From Plumapathes pennacea (taxonomy: Eukaryota; Cnidaria; Anthozoa; Antipatharia; Myriopathidae), in assembly GCA_964036295.1 (NCBI GenBank), contig OZ038467.1, positions 6,007,001 to 6,071,000 on the forward strand: a stretch of 64,000 nucleotides of DNA, in the 5' to 3' direction. This document shows positions 9,305-20,778 of this stretch, one piece after another. Positions within the stretch are counted from its first letter, which is position 1, and the number at the start of each line of letters is the position of its first letter. Below the pieces are notes generated by a model that made no database searches, was not told where the DNA came from, and saw nothing but the letters and a program-made list of their open reading frames with translations. The translations under genes were made by a program, and so were the position numbers.

Positions 9305-9392
9305 TCACCAACAACAGTCTTTCTGGAGACTACTCTAACCCGGACGATCACAACCAACCTACTGTTCACACTCCTGGGTTCAAACCATTTGC

Positions 9393-9407
9393 CAATAGGT
9401 TGAGTAT
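9393..9407. repeat. Right copy of the 15-bp direct repeat bounding the Penelope composite
   Basis: It is identical to 1288-1302. Bases 9364-9392 between the element end and this repeat are unmatched filler. Confidence 0.6.
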
Positions 9408-10342
9408 CACGTGTTGGTCTCCGAGGAAAACGTTTTCGGCAAAAATAAAAAACAAAAAACAAAAAAGCAACAACACTGGAAAGAAACTCAATTTCTATTT
9501 TGTTGGAAAAACTTGCTATTTTCGTGTTCTTCGCTAAATAGAGAGGACAAAATCCCTACTGAAACTTTCTAATAAACCACTTTTCGACTTAAATTCTCCG
9601 TCAGAATCTGTAGCACTGAACTGAATGTTTGCATTAGCCACAAAAATGACTTTGAATCTCGCGGGTTTGCAGTTGTACATGGCTAATTTGATTTGATTAG
9701 TATAAAAATATGAGCGGTGCAATGAAGCCGGTTCGTGTAGAAAATATCTCTTGTTCTTTTCAGTAACGGCTTGTTTGCATGTAAGGTAAGCTTGGTTAAC
9801 TACGAAACGAGGTGTCTCGACAAAACATACACTTGAAGCGCTGACTTCTCAGCAATTAAATAAAGAAATGTCCGTTTAAGCCTAATCAAACCAAATCTTC
9901 TGACACGAGAAAATACGCGAACCCCGAAAAGTTATCGAAACACCCCGACTCGTGTAATTATAACGAATATGCAAGGCTGATAGGTTCCATGCATCATAAA
10001 AATAACTTCTATGGAGATGGGCAATTTGTTTGAAGTTAAAGAAGCGACGCGAAGCTTCGTTTTGAAAAATAAAAATCCAATTTGTTGATAAAAATATAGT
10101 TGGTAGTTTTATCAGCCCGGAAATGCATGGTATCGATCAGCCTCAATAATTAAATCGCATCAAATTAATCACAGTAGTAAACCCTATTTTACAGTAGTCT
10201 AGCGCTTGTGTCCTTGCAAGAACCATTGCTTGTTATTATCCATTCCAGTCCACTGCAGTACGTACAGGAATGCATAGAGAAGGGATCGACGTACACTTAC
10301 TGGCTCATCAGTCAACATCACTGACCTCCAACCACCTCCACC

Positions 10343-10358
10343 AAACAACAATAATAAT

Positions 10359-10402
<44 letters not shown>
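10343..10402. repeat. (AAC)n microsatellite
   Basis: About 20 trinucleotide units, with a few AAT units at the left end. Confidence 0.95.
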
Positions 10403-12099
10403 ATTGAATAACAACAAAAGGTCTGCTTTCTAATTTTCATTTGGCGTAATAGCTTGGCCACATGCCAAGCGGTTTTCCGCTGTCGAATATAATCATGTAG
10501 TTAATTTGGTTTTGCGTTTGCTACGCTTAAGGCAGCATTCTTGAACAATAAGAACAATACGAAATTTACTGTAGTAAACGCCAATTTACCATCTTGCAGG
10601 GCAGGGTGCGTTTACCGTGGTAATGTTTTTACTGCGGTAAATGTTTTTCGTGTGACCACGGCATTACCTACTAAAACCAATTGCAAATTACACTAACTTC
10701 CGGTCGTTTTTATAGCCTCTCGTGTTCTTGGCCTCGTGTGGGGGCGACGTATTGTTGAGATCAACTTCCTCCAGTTGACGACACATCAGTTCCTGTTACC
10801 TGCACCCTACCCTACTGAACCAGCAAATGGGTTTTGAAGTCATTCAATACACGCTTGTTTTAGTGAAATTTCAGAAACCTACACTTTGAAAAACAGCCTC
10901 TGAATACCTCCGTTTTCTGGTCATTGCTTTAGTGTCCGGAAAGGCCAAAAAGCATTGAAACTAATTAAAGTATCAACGTAATATTGTGAGTAGATGACTA
11001 AAGAAGTTGGCTGGTTGCATTTTGAATAAAAGACTGAAACACTGCAGACGAGCGATTGCCAGAGGCCGTCCATCATCCGTCGACCTAACAAATTTACGCC
11101 TGCTGGCCCTGGGTCCCATCGTATTTTGAACTGGCGCGGTTACTAAATCAAAACAAAGATGGCGGACACCAAGTCAGAATCTCCAAAGTATGATTTCTGG
11201 TTGGCAACAGGAGGTAGAACAGAAGCCGGAACTAGCATCATCTGAGCGGCGTGAATAGTTGGAGCTGGAGATGTACCAGCACTAGAAGTATATCAGGTAT
11301 TTGTAAACGACTATTACGTGCTCGAGAATTTTAACATGGCGGTATTAACTCGCGCGGTTTGAACCTTACCTCAAAACGGCAAGTCTCAGAGTTATATCTT
11401 ATCGGTGTGAAACTTGGGGGAAGGGAATGTACTTGAGCAAGCAATTATGAGACTGCGAGTTTAAGGGAACCGGCTAGGGACGAAACACAGGTCAAATTAT
11501 CATTGTGTCACTTTAATGTAAAATTTATCTTGAACATTATCATAAATTATGTATTAGGTTAAAAGCCGGCTCTGTAGTGTAGCCATTAAAGTAAGCAACT
11601 ATGCGAACAATCTGAATAAACTAGCAATCAACCCTTTCTAAACAAACAGCCCATAATCCAGGCTTACACTATGAGTGCTCAATATCAGCAGAAATGAACG
11701 TTCTTTTCTGGGAAAAGAAACTCTTCTAAAAACAGTGTTATGACGTAAACTTTATCTCTGTACATAGATCATAATGGATATTGAATGTTAGTACAACGAA
11801 GAGCAGTGGCTTCAAAATTTCACGTATTCATTTGCGAATTATTTAGTTTCAATCACGGCAATGCCAAATATCAGTGGCTTTCATAACCTAATGTTATTGA
11901 CTCCAAACATACTGGAGACTTATTAAATCCAGCGTGTCTTCGAACAAAAACTCTTCAGTCCCGGCTTTCGGCTCTCAAGAGGTTTTCACACGTGTGCCGG
12001 CAGTCCATCTACGCACCCGTCAACTCCTAGAGAATCCATTGAACCTTTTGGCACTGTAACAGTACCTACGTCACATAAACCAAAGAAGGATATTGAGAA

Positions 12100-12100
<1 letters not shown>

Positions 12101-12141
<41 letters not shown>
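12101..12141. repeat. (CATA)n microsatellite
   Basis: About ten tandem tetranucleotide units. Confidence 0.95.
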
Positions 12142-12143
<2 letters not shown>

Positions 12144-12572
12144 GCTATATTTATCCTCGAACTTACAGGATAGCTGTAAGCTAATATCTTCGAGAAAACA
12201 TGATAATCATACATGATAATCGGATTGGGATAATTTTACTGATTCACTAATGACACTGAATAAATTAAGAAGTAACTGACTGATTGACTGACTGAGTGTA
12301 ATTGACTGAATGATTGACTGATTGATTCTGACTGACCGACTGATTGACTGACTGACTGTCAACCGAATGAATAAATGACTAATTATGTACACTAATAACT
12401 GGCATTTTCATCTTTTGTACTCTCGATCATAACTAACTCACTCGCTAAACCTCCAAATTCCCTCAGTGACTCATTCATTCACCCATACTCGCTCATGTAC
12501 TCGCTCACTTTCTCCCTCATGGTCAAAGTTCGATCCGCCACGATACAGCGTTTGTACTTACAGAGTTCCTTT

Positions 12573-13538
12573 TTATCTACTTCTTCGTCTTCGTTTTTCA
12601 GAGTTTCCACACTCGGGCTGATCTTTCGACTTACATCGAGCCTTGCGCACCCAGTGAATGATGATACAAACCAACGCAATGATGAGCAACCCCTCTCCAA
12701 TCAGAAGAATAATAAATATGTGTGCGCTGCGCGAAGTTGCTGAAGCAAAGACACACAGGTTGAAGTAAGTCATCAATTTTTAGAGTTGTTTTTATTAACT
12801 ATTAGCAGTGCGACAGTCAAAAAAGCCGCTTTATATTTTTCCCTATGTTTTACTTTTTGAGAGATGAAACGTCTCCGCGATGAGTGCATTCTGATTGCAG
12901 TGTTCAAATCGTATTGTTAAACGAAGATCATATACTTCTGCGTTTGATATGGGCAGGAAAGTATATCGTCAGCGGGCGAAAGTATATAACTTTAGTAGAG
13001 AAACTAAAAATACTCACCTGACCGGGGATTTTTCATGACCTCCACGTTAACGCACGTGCATTTCTTAAAGTCGATTCCGGTTTTCTGTTTCCAGCATTTC
13101 TTCACCACTTCCATCGTGCAGTTGCAACTACAAGTCTCTGTATCCCATATCTGAGGACAGGCACGATCAATTTAGATCAAGAGGTGAAACCACAAGAGCT
13201 GGCACTAAATGTAAGCTCTAATTGGACTGCATATAAATCATTGAGACTTTAAAAAGTTGCGAATTTCGTAGGGGAGTTTTTAAGGAGTGCTAGTTACACG
13301 GTTTGACTCTAAGCGGTCAAAATGTTGCTGCCTCAAGCCCTTGACATCTCATACAAACGTGAAAAGTGTACGTCACACGAGTAAATCATTCGCAGCCGGA
13401 GCTGTACAAACATCAGCTCGCGTACTTCGAAGCACGCGAAAATTTTGGTTTGTAAAACCTGGTAATTCAAAGCGGGAACCACTTTTCTCAGTGTAACTTT
13501 TAGGATGATACATATCTATAAGCTTCTGCTCGCCCCCC

Positions 13539-13585
<47 letters not shown>

Positions 13586-15453
13586 TCAAGCAGACATTCA
13601 TTGATCATACCTGGCTTATGTTGGGACAGAGCTTTGGAACTCCACACTCATAACGGCACTCGTGTTCGTTCCACCTGCATACGAAAAAGGAACTTAATAT
13701 TAGTTTTTCTAACTCTTTCTTCCCAAGCCAAATGAAACTTAAAACTACCTATAAACAAGACTTGGAGATCGTTTAATCTCTTCCTACCAAATACAAATTT
13801 CACTCAACCAAGAACTGATTTCCAATCTGGTTACTGAAGTGCCACATAGAACTGACCTAAAAGTGTGACCACTCAAATGTAAGTTTTACATTAACACGTC
13901 AGTTTCTCGCTTTGTGATTGGCTAATTTTCATGATCAATAAGAGGACAGACACATAAAAAACTGACGTCAATTTGTTAACTCTCAATGAGTACATTATGC
14001 GATGGCAGTGTTTGTCTTGTTGGATTGAGTTATTACTTTTCTTTTGCTTTTTTAAGTTTTATATGTACAACTAAGAGCATTACAATGAAATGGTCAAAAC
14101 ATAAGATAACCCCCTGAAGTACAAGAAGAACAACAAGTACTTTCAGCAACATGACATGAACAATTTCACTAAGAGCAGGGTACCAACCTGAATCCTTTCT
14201 TAGGCTTAAGGGGAGCTGTTGAGCTGTTGCATTTGCACCTACAGTTAGCCTTGTCCCAGGACTGGTAATTGCGACAGCTATCGTTAGACGTGACGCATTC
14301 CTCAGCGCACGCTGTGTGGTTCTGAAGGGTCACAATACCATAAGATTTGTTCGCGTATATGTACACGTTGACAGGAATTTTTTTTCCATTGTGTTGCGGC
14401 GCAGCGATACCAATTTGGGCTTTGGCCTAAATAAGATCCACTACAACGATGGAGTTCGACAAAGTACGGCCAGTATTTGTGATCTATCGGATCGAGTGCG
14501 ACGACCTCTCGGCGAAGACCGCAGAACAAATTCTTCATATTCACCGCTTCTGTCGATCAGAGTTCAAACAAGGTCTTCGTTAGGAAATACAATAGTAAAA
14601 CTTATTTCGCATACGACAACTTTTGCACCCAGTGCAGGCAGTTGCTCTGACTGGCTTCAGTTAAGTATCAGCTGTTTGTCACTTATAAAACTTAGACTAA
14701 TGTATGAAAATGTGATTGATATAGATGAAAGGACCCTCGTGAAAAGCACCTGCGGGTGACGAGGCATTCCTCGCTCAAATTATTTTCAATGTGTTGCTGA
14801 TGTTTTGAGCGTTAGACCTTAGACTGTGTGGGTTTGAGGATGTTGGAGGAGAAAGGGAAGGGGGGGGGGGGGGGGGGGGGGGGGAGGGGGTGACTCATAC
14901 GACTACCCTACGACTACAGATTCAGTTGTATCCCAAAATGTCCACCCTATTCCAGACCAAGAAGACAAAATGTATAACCCTATTTCGGATCCACCGAAAG
15001 GCTAACGCTCGAAGCTTCAGTAAAAAAGTTATTTGCATGAGCAGTGGTCAGGATATTTACTTTCTAATGAGTGAGACATTCTTAAGTGCCTTCATTGACG
15101 CAGGCCAAACATTAGTCTTACTTATCGCAGGGGCTATAGTACTTTCACTTTCACTAAATACGTAAAGACCAATCTGACCAATGCAAAACTGGGGGGACTT
15201 CGTAATCATTCTTGCTCTATTCCTCCCTCGCTCTATCTCGGTCTTCTCAACGCCACTTTAGTCTGCTTTATCAGCCTTTGTTTCGCCTTTTATATTTTTA
15301 CACGTCACCCGCGGCAAGAAATCCAACTCGACAACCGGCATGCATGTACATTGCGGAAACCTATACACACGAACAAAATTCACTACAATCTGACTTACCT
15401 GGCGCGGCAAGGCAAGACACTGACAAAGCAATCAGAAGAAATAGCGAAAACAT
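12573..15453 (-). CDS. PDGF/VEGF-like protein with C-terminal membrane anchor (5 exons, one frameshift)
   Basis: Exons in transcription order are 15399-15453, 14188-14549, 13611-13674, 13018-13150 and 12573-12739, all with GT-AG borders and matching phases; the product is about 259 residues. Exon 1 encodes a signal peptide (MFSLFLLIALSVSCLA). Exon 2 resembles a PDGF/VEGF knot: CGLRREVV, then FVELHRCSGSY, then YRCAATQ, against the family pattern PxCVxxxRCxGCC. A cysteine-rich tail follows with CRCKC, CSCNC and CTCVNV clusters, like the C-terminal repeats of VEGF-C/D. Exon 5 encodes a hydrophobic helix (about 23 residues, starting HIFIILLIGEG) and a short basic tail ending KRRRRSR. Several knot cysteines are replaced. 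Exon 2 has eight A residues at 14378-14385 where seven keep the frame, so it is broken or mis-sequenced. It is probably a receptor tyrosine kinase ligand; the family call is inference from cysteine pattern. Confidence 0.62.
13533..13581. repeat. Poly-C run followed by (CA)n in a VEGF-like intron
   Basis: 23 C residues at 13533-13555 run into about 13 CA units. The tract lies just outside exon 3 in the intron towards exon 4. Confidence 0.95.
13891..13983. repeat. Miniature element with ACGTCAGTT ends
   Basis: About 90 bp begin AACACGTCAGTTTCTCGC and end AAAACTGACGTCAATTTG, so the ends are inverted repeats. Parts recur at 29484-29545, 30199-30258 and 54580-54615, all with the core ATCAATAAGAGGACAGAC. 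Confidence 0.65.
14860..15010. repeat. Poly-G tract (25 nt) and degenerate miniature element
   Basis: G14860-14884 is followed by AGGGGGTGACTCAT and text such as ACCCTATTCCAGACCAAGAAG. That resembles the internal ACCCT-and-AGAC pattern of the poly-G-ended elements at 20348-20669 and 31511-31921. It lies in intron 1 of the VEGF-like gene. Confidence 0.5.
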
Positions 15454-16552
15454 CGTTTTTTTCCAGGCGGTTCACTTGAGTGAGTTATGTGCACTCTTGG
15501 CTTGATTGAACTTTTGAAGCTGCGGGACCTGCGGTGAGAAATTAAATACATGAGTGAATGTGTGAAGCCGTCACGCGATTTAGCACGTCGCAGCTGTGGA
15601 CACCGGGTGGAAGATACAGATATCAACTTAAAACAAAACAGAATCTCAACAAGTTCTGGGATCTCATCAATTGGGTGAAAATTGTGTTGAAGAAAACAAA
15701 AGGCAAACAACTGAAACCGCCATAGTTTGCAGAGGAAAATTAATAAAACTCCACAGCAAACTAACACGCACCCTTATAAGATGCGTTCAGTGACAGCCGG
15801 CTCATTCACGTTATGCTCGTTATGGTTTGTTGCTCAGCATACATTTATTTTCAACGGTTGAAAATTTCGTTACCCAGAAAGTCTAAAGATTCTGAGCCCA
15901 AAACTCTTTTCAGTCCATGTCCTTTGTTAAAAGTTTCGGGTGTGTTTTCCATTGCGGTGGCATTTTTAAGTATCCCACCTTATTGCAGTTAAGACTGCGT
16001 CAGTCAGTCAGTCCGTCATGCTGTGTCAATATATTTGAGCATCATCGAATACGCATGAAGAAACGAAGAGATGGGAAGACGTTTTCTGGAGTTATTATGA
16101 TTGTTATCATTGTATTCCTGAATTGCCAGTAGATCTGTTGCACTTCACAACCATTATCACAGAGGTTTTGGTAATTTCTCGGTTTGACAAGCGTAAGTGA
16201 AAGTTGAAAGACCCGTGACCACTGACAGCCCTGATCGCGATCGAGCGACTTCAGCTTGTCGAAATATTTCTATCGTTTGATTATATTTGCTTTGCTTCGC
16301 ATAGTTTTCGCCAGCAATGAAAAATGCTGTAGAGAACTGAGAGAAGAAGAATTCGAAAATGAATTTGACCAAAACCGCAAGTAATGTCAACTAATGTTAA
16401 TGTCAATGTCAGTAATGTCAATTAATGATAACTAATGTTATCAGATTTCACTTAAACTTATTAGACTTGAAACTCAGCCAAAAGAAGAAAGGCGTGTTTT
16501 CTTTAAGCACGTATTTAGTTTGAATGCAGCCCAGGCTAGAGTATCATGGCCT

Positions 16553-16936
16553 CTGATGAAGTATGTAGATGTTGGACATAAGCTGTGCATGACACGAGTA
16601 ATGAAGTCACGGATAGACTTTTTTCACTGCGACTCCGGAAGGTCTCCTTCCGGTTCAAAGATTTGGCACTCGGTGAAGGATTTTAAATTCTCCCAATTCG
16701 AGCGTCTAAGTTTATAATTTTCACCCTCTGCCGCCTTGTAAATTAGGGTTTTCAAAACTGAGACTAAATTGAATACGCGGTTCAGCAAAAGTGGAGGCCA
16801 GCGGAAACGGATGCGCACTTCCACATACCTAAAATTAAACAATTTTTACGGCCTTGAGCCAGTTCTATTAAATACCCACTCCCGCAAAAGTACTTTCTAC
16901 AAATTCGCGAGCTTACAGCTGCCTTGCTGCTTTGAT
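16553..16936. repeat. Dispersed repeat, copy 2 (first copy at 364-745)
   Basis: It matches 364-745 in the same orientation. On the minus strand it has an open frame (16624-16842, 72 residues) with VEVRIRFRWPPLLLNRVF and ECQIFEPEGDLPESQ. The peptide-level similarity to copy 1 is visible, but I do not know the family. Confidence 0.7.
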
Positions 16937-17294
16937 TTTTCTTATATTTGCGGGAGCGGAAATAGCGACGCGACAGGGCGCGCGGTCATTCGATTGGAAA
17001 TACTATGGCCTGATAACCGAACTGTGGTGTGTGGTCTGACATTTTGTGGAACGGAAGATTAGTTATGTTGCGGCAAATTCAGTTGGTTTTCTGACGAAGA
17101 AGCTGGTCTCCGTGCTCGATTTTGCGTATCGGATAGTAAGCCAGGTCAGTTTAAATTCTGTGCTTTTTTCTTTGCTTAATAATCTCTAGAAGTGATGTAA
17201 ATACCAGCTGTGTACAGGGTGACTTTTATACGAAAAGCGAAAGAAAAGAATTAACGGCAGCGAATGAAGAAAAAGCTTTTTCCTTAGCAACGTT

Positions 17295-17384
17295 GAATAC
17301 GGCTGTATCTTTTTTACGTGTCTATGGAGTTATTCGCACGTTACTATGCGGTATTTTCACGTTACTAAGGGAGTTGTGTAATAA
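17295..17384. repeat. Short dispersed repeat (second copy at 57060-57143)
   Basis: About 85 bp containing ACGGCTGTAT, GCACGTTACTA and TTTCACGTTACTAAGGGAGTTG recur in the same orientation at 57060-57143, inside the last CHD1L intron. Confidence 0.65.
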
Positions 17385-18609
17385 AAAGTATTTCTTCTCA
17401 CATTTTTTGCTATGAAACTCGAAAAGCAATCAGTTGTACTCACCGCTGCGTTCCGTAAACTCTTGTGGCTGTTTAGCTCTGGAGTTAGCACGAAGTGAAG
17501 ATGAGTGAACTGAGGAAGATGAGTGAGCTGAGGCTGCTGTACATCAATCAAGCGAGCTTCCGTTGTAACGTCACTAAGGTGTGTTTGACTGCCATATAAG
17601 AGAAAACCAGATGCTGTTCTTTTGACAATCTTCAGCTATATTTAAAAGTATGATGAACTTCCCGGAAAAAGACAAAGTACTCAGAATAGTAATCCCAGGA
17701 TATCTCTTTCTCAAGACGCAGCTCTTTTTTCTAGTTTAACTAAGCTCATGTACGGCGTAAAGCAAATGTTGCAGTTGTGTGGAGGCAGGCAAACCTTGAC
17801 CCTTTAAAATTTTTTCAGTTGCTGAAACGCTTTTAACCATCTGACACTCGCCAACAGCACCGCCTGACTCCACTCAACTAAGAAAACTTCCGGAGTTACA
17901 CGAGAACTCCTGAAACGGTTGATGTAATCATTGAAATGATTACAACTGTTAGCTCTGCATGAGGTGATGGGCGTTATACATTATTTTTATTCATTTGGAA
18001 AGAGCTACCGCCTAATGGCCCGGTCGCAATGGGAAATTTAGTCAATAGTTACTCATCATCGAGAGCAATAGACGGCTTCTTTAATGTTTGGTAGCAACTT
18101 GCTGACATATATTTCTAGTGACAAGCGCTGTTTGCACTTCAAATGATGCAAATGTCGATATTTCTGTCGTTAAAGTTACGAGTGCGACCATAGCCTAAGA
18201 CACGAAGTTATTGAAAAACTCACGAGTTCTCGGAATCGTGGCAAGAACTGTTCAAACCACGTGGAGCCGCGTTCTCCTCATGACCATGGGTCACAAGTGA
18301 GCCGCCCGGTTTTGAGAGCCCGTTACTCGCAATAAACAAGTTTTCGACCCTATTTCAGGCCTGCATTCCAAAATATGTCCCCGACCCTTTTAAGAACTGT
18401 ATACCAATAATGTTCACTCCATTTGAGACATTTGTCCCAAATATGATACTAGACCGAATACCCAAAACCTACAAACTGAATCCACACCAGAGACATTTTC
18501 GGCTGCTTTATTAAGACAGTAAGACTCGATACTCTTCGGGGCGGTACACACGTAGAGTTAGCTAATTCCGTTACAGTTTCACTGTGTACGTCTTCGCTGA
18601 TCCGCGTTA

Positions 18610-19926
18610 AGGGACCGGTCATTATTTATGCCGGAGGGGGGGCTGGCAAAAAGTTTGAACTGAAATGTAAAAACCTCTTGACCCCCCCCCCCCCCCCCCC
18701 CTTCGATAAAATTGAAAATTTTCCTATTTACGCACATCCTGTCAGCATCATGTAGGTGACACAATATTTATGATTCTAGAAACTGCTGCTGATATTTTCA
18801 CAACATATATAAAACAACAACAGGCCACAGGTTCTTCGTTGCCATCTTAATTAATTATTTCATTGCTGTCCTTCTCTGTGTTCTTCTTCTTCTTCTTCTT
18901 CTTCCTCCTCCTTCTTCTCCCCCTAGCTCCTTCTCCGTCTTCTTCACTTGCTGCTTCTGATTCATATAACTCCCATTCTGTCAGCTTGACGTTCAAACAT
19001 TTCTTGGCATTTTTGTATCCCAGTGCTTTATTTCCTGTAGTGATGCTTCTAAACCAGCTTTGTGTCTTCTTGGCTTAAGGCTGTCTAACTCACTCTTCCT
19101 GAGCATTGCTGTAGTGATATGTGTGGGGAATGTGACATGCTCATGTGACTCATTCTTGAATATTTTGCTGGCTATCTCCTCCTTGACTCTTTCAAGTCTG
19201 TCTCTTTTTCTCTTCCTTGACTTCCTCTTGTTCTCCTTTAGTCTTCTTGACTTTATGCTCTGACCACTTGTTGATGGAAGGCATTTAAAGACTCTTTGAA
19301 GAGACTCTTTTGTGCTCAAAAGCTTCTTTAAGTTGTCACAGACTGTGGTTTTGAGAACACCAATCTGATCAATTGAAGCTTCATCATACTGCTTTTGTTC
19401 CGTAGAACCAATTTTGGTTTTAACATATTGTTGTGAAAGAAAGCCTGGTTATTTGCCTTTAAGATTTTCTCATCTTTCTCCATTACTTCAAGTAGCCCTT
19501 TCAGTTTGTGTATACTTCTGGAAATGACATCGATATGACCAGCTCTTGGTCTTGGGGACATGCTGAGAAATTTGAGGCAAGAAGCTTCATGTTTACTAGA
19601 GAAAAGGACTTGCAGCTCATGCTCCACTCTCTCAAGGAGTTTTTTCCTTTGGAACCTTTTCTGCTGGGTACTCCAAACAGGACCGGCAGTTTGCAGTTCA
19701 CTGTGACAGTTTCAGGTATAGGATTGACAGCGGACCGGATCCAATTTGTTCGACAAACTGTGGCAACATATTACTATGAACAGAGAAGCTTCCCGGTATC
19801 ATGTTATCTTCTCTTGTTAATAAAAGGCCACGCCTTTGCCTGGTTAAACTAAAAAAAAAAAAAAACTCGTGCCCCCCCCCATTTTTTGCCAGCCCCCCCT
19901 CCGGCATAAATAATGACTGCTCCCTA
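18610..19926 (-). mobile_element. TIR DNA transposon, about 1.3 kb, probably non-autonomous
   Basis: The ends are inverted repeats of about 44 bp. The left reads AGGGACCGGTCATTATTTAT and continues GCCGGAGGGGGGGCTGGC (18610-18653); the right (19879-19926) is its reverse complement with a few changes. Between them are minus-strand frames of 108, 99 and 66 residues, rich in Lys/Arg (for example ENKRKSRKRKRDRLERVKEE), which look like remains of a transposon-encoded protein I cannot place. A clear target duplication is not visible (GTTA on the left, AAAC on the right). A 20-nt poly-C (18682-18701) and a TTC-rich stretch (18881-18920) lie inside. Confidence 0.7.
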
Positions 19927-20347
19927 AACGACGGAGCTGAAGCATGCTGACGTCTGCCTCTTGCTGTTCTTCATAACCTAACCATAATCATAACCTAACC
20001 ATAAATAGCCAGGCTTAGCCAGGCTCTGACCTGAGTAAGATATTAAAACTTTGCTAACAACCGATGTAAAGATATTCCGTTTGCCCAGTTTAAGTCAGAG
20101 CCAGGTTATCAACATGTTCGCGCGTAACTGAGATCAAGTTGCTATGCAGCCAAAAAGGGGTTCATTGGCCAGTGAAATTTTTGGTCGTGTGCAAATCATT
20201 TGATGTTAAGCTGGTGTTACACTGGTCGATTTGCAACGCCGATTTGCTCCAAATTCATGTAACGGTGTTGCAGTGAGCCGAAGATCATGAGTATGCATGT
20301 TACGCATGATTGAGCGTCTTGTGATTCCCGTGGTGAGCAATATTCAT

Positions 20348-20669
20348 CGGGAGGGGGGGTACTACCATGTATGAGCCATATAGGTATGTGCCGCCCAAAA
20401 GGGTATCATTTTCAACATTTTAGTCTGAAAACGGGGTACAAATTTCTAGCCTTTGGTCTTCAATAGATTCGGAGACTTTGATGTTTGGTCTGAAATAGGG
20501 TCAAAAATCGCAAATTTTGGTCTGGAATTAGAGTTGAATTAGGCTTGAAAATCGCATATTTGGGTCTAAAGAACGGTCGAATGTCGCAAATTTTTGTCTG
20601 AATTAGGGTAAGGTTCAGTCCCGGGCGGCACACTCCCACCAAAAATTTTTAGGAGTACCCCTCCCCCCG
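20348..20669. repeat. Poly-G-ended miniature inverted-repeat element
   Basis: The left end CGGGAGGGGGGGTACTACC and the right end, reading CGGGGGGAGGGGTACTCCT on the other strand, are inverted. Further inside, GTATGTGCCGCCC and GTGTGCCGCCCGG also pair. The left part is shared with 90-363. Flanks ATATTCAT and AAATTCAC may be a decayed 8-bp duplication. Confidence 0.65.
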
Positions 20670-20778
20670 AAAATTCACCTCCTTGTGTGACGAACCAAAT
20701 AGACTATACTCACGCCTGTCAATCCCTACTTTAGAGCAGTAGGCACATGTACCTTTTAGGCACCTCTTTTTTTTGTTA

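Larger units (their letters stand above)
7129..9363 (+). mobile_element. Penelope-like retroelement, right copy, split by a Helitron insertion
   Basis: This plus-strand copy starts just left of the gypsy insertion (about 2625-2636), resumes at 7129, is interrupted at 7618/7619, resumes at 9124 and ends at 9363. Joined conceptually it is colinear with the left copy over the endonuclease and the 3' region, with few differences. It is shorter than the left copy because its truncation falls downstream of the reverse transcriptase. Confidence 0.88.
9408..12572. other. Intergenic, no gene recognised
   Basis: I see no conserved coding sequence here. The region holds an (AAC)n run at 10343-10402, (CATA)n at 12101-12141 and degenerate GACT/GATT-rich sequence at 12272-12362. 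A short frame starting ATGGCGGAC at 11159-11245 has the look of a first exon but no following exon was found. The poly-leucine frame across the AAC run is only the repeat read in another frame. Confidence 0.6.
15454..18609. other. Intergenic, repeats only
   Basis: Upstream of the VEGF-like gene I find no conserved protein. The region includes the 16553-16936 repeat, the 17295-17384 repeat and a degenerate copy of the poly-G-ended element family around 18340-18560 (ACCCTATTTCAGGCC... GGGGCGGTACAC). Confidence 0.55.

Noticed and set aside
10199..10417. Frame with a long leucine run
   Set aside because: It is the (AAC)n microsatellite read on the other strand.
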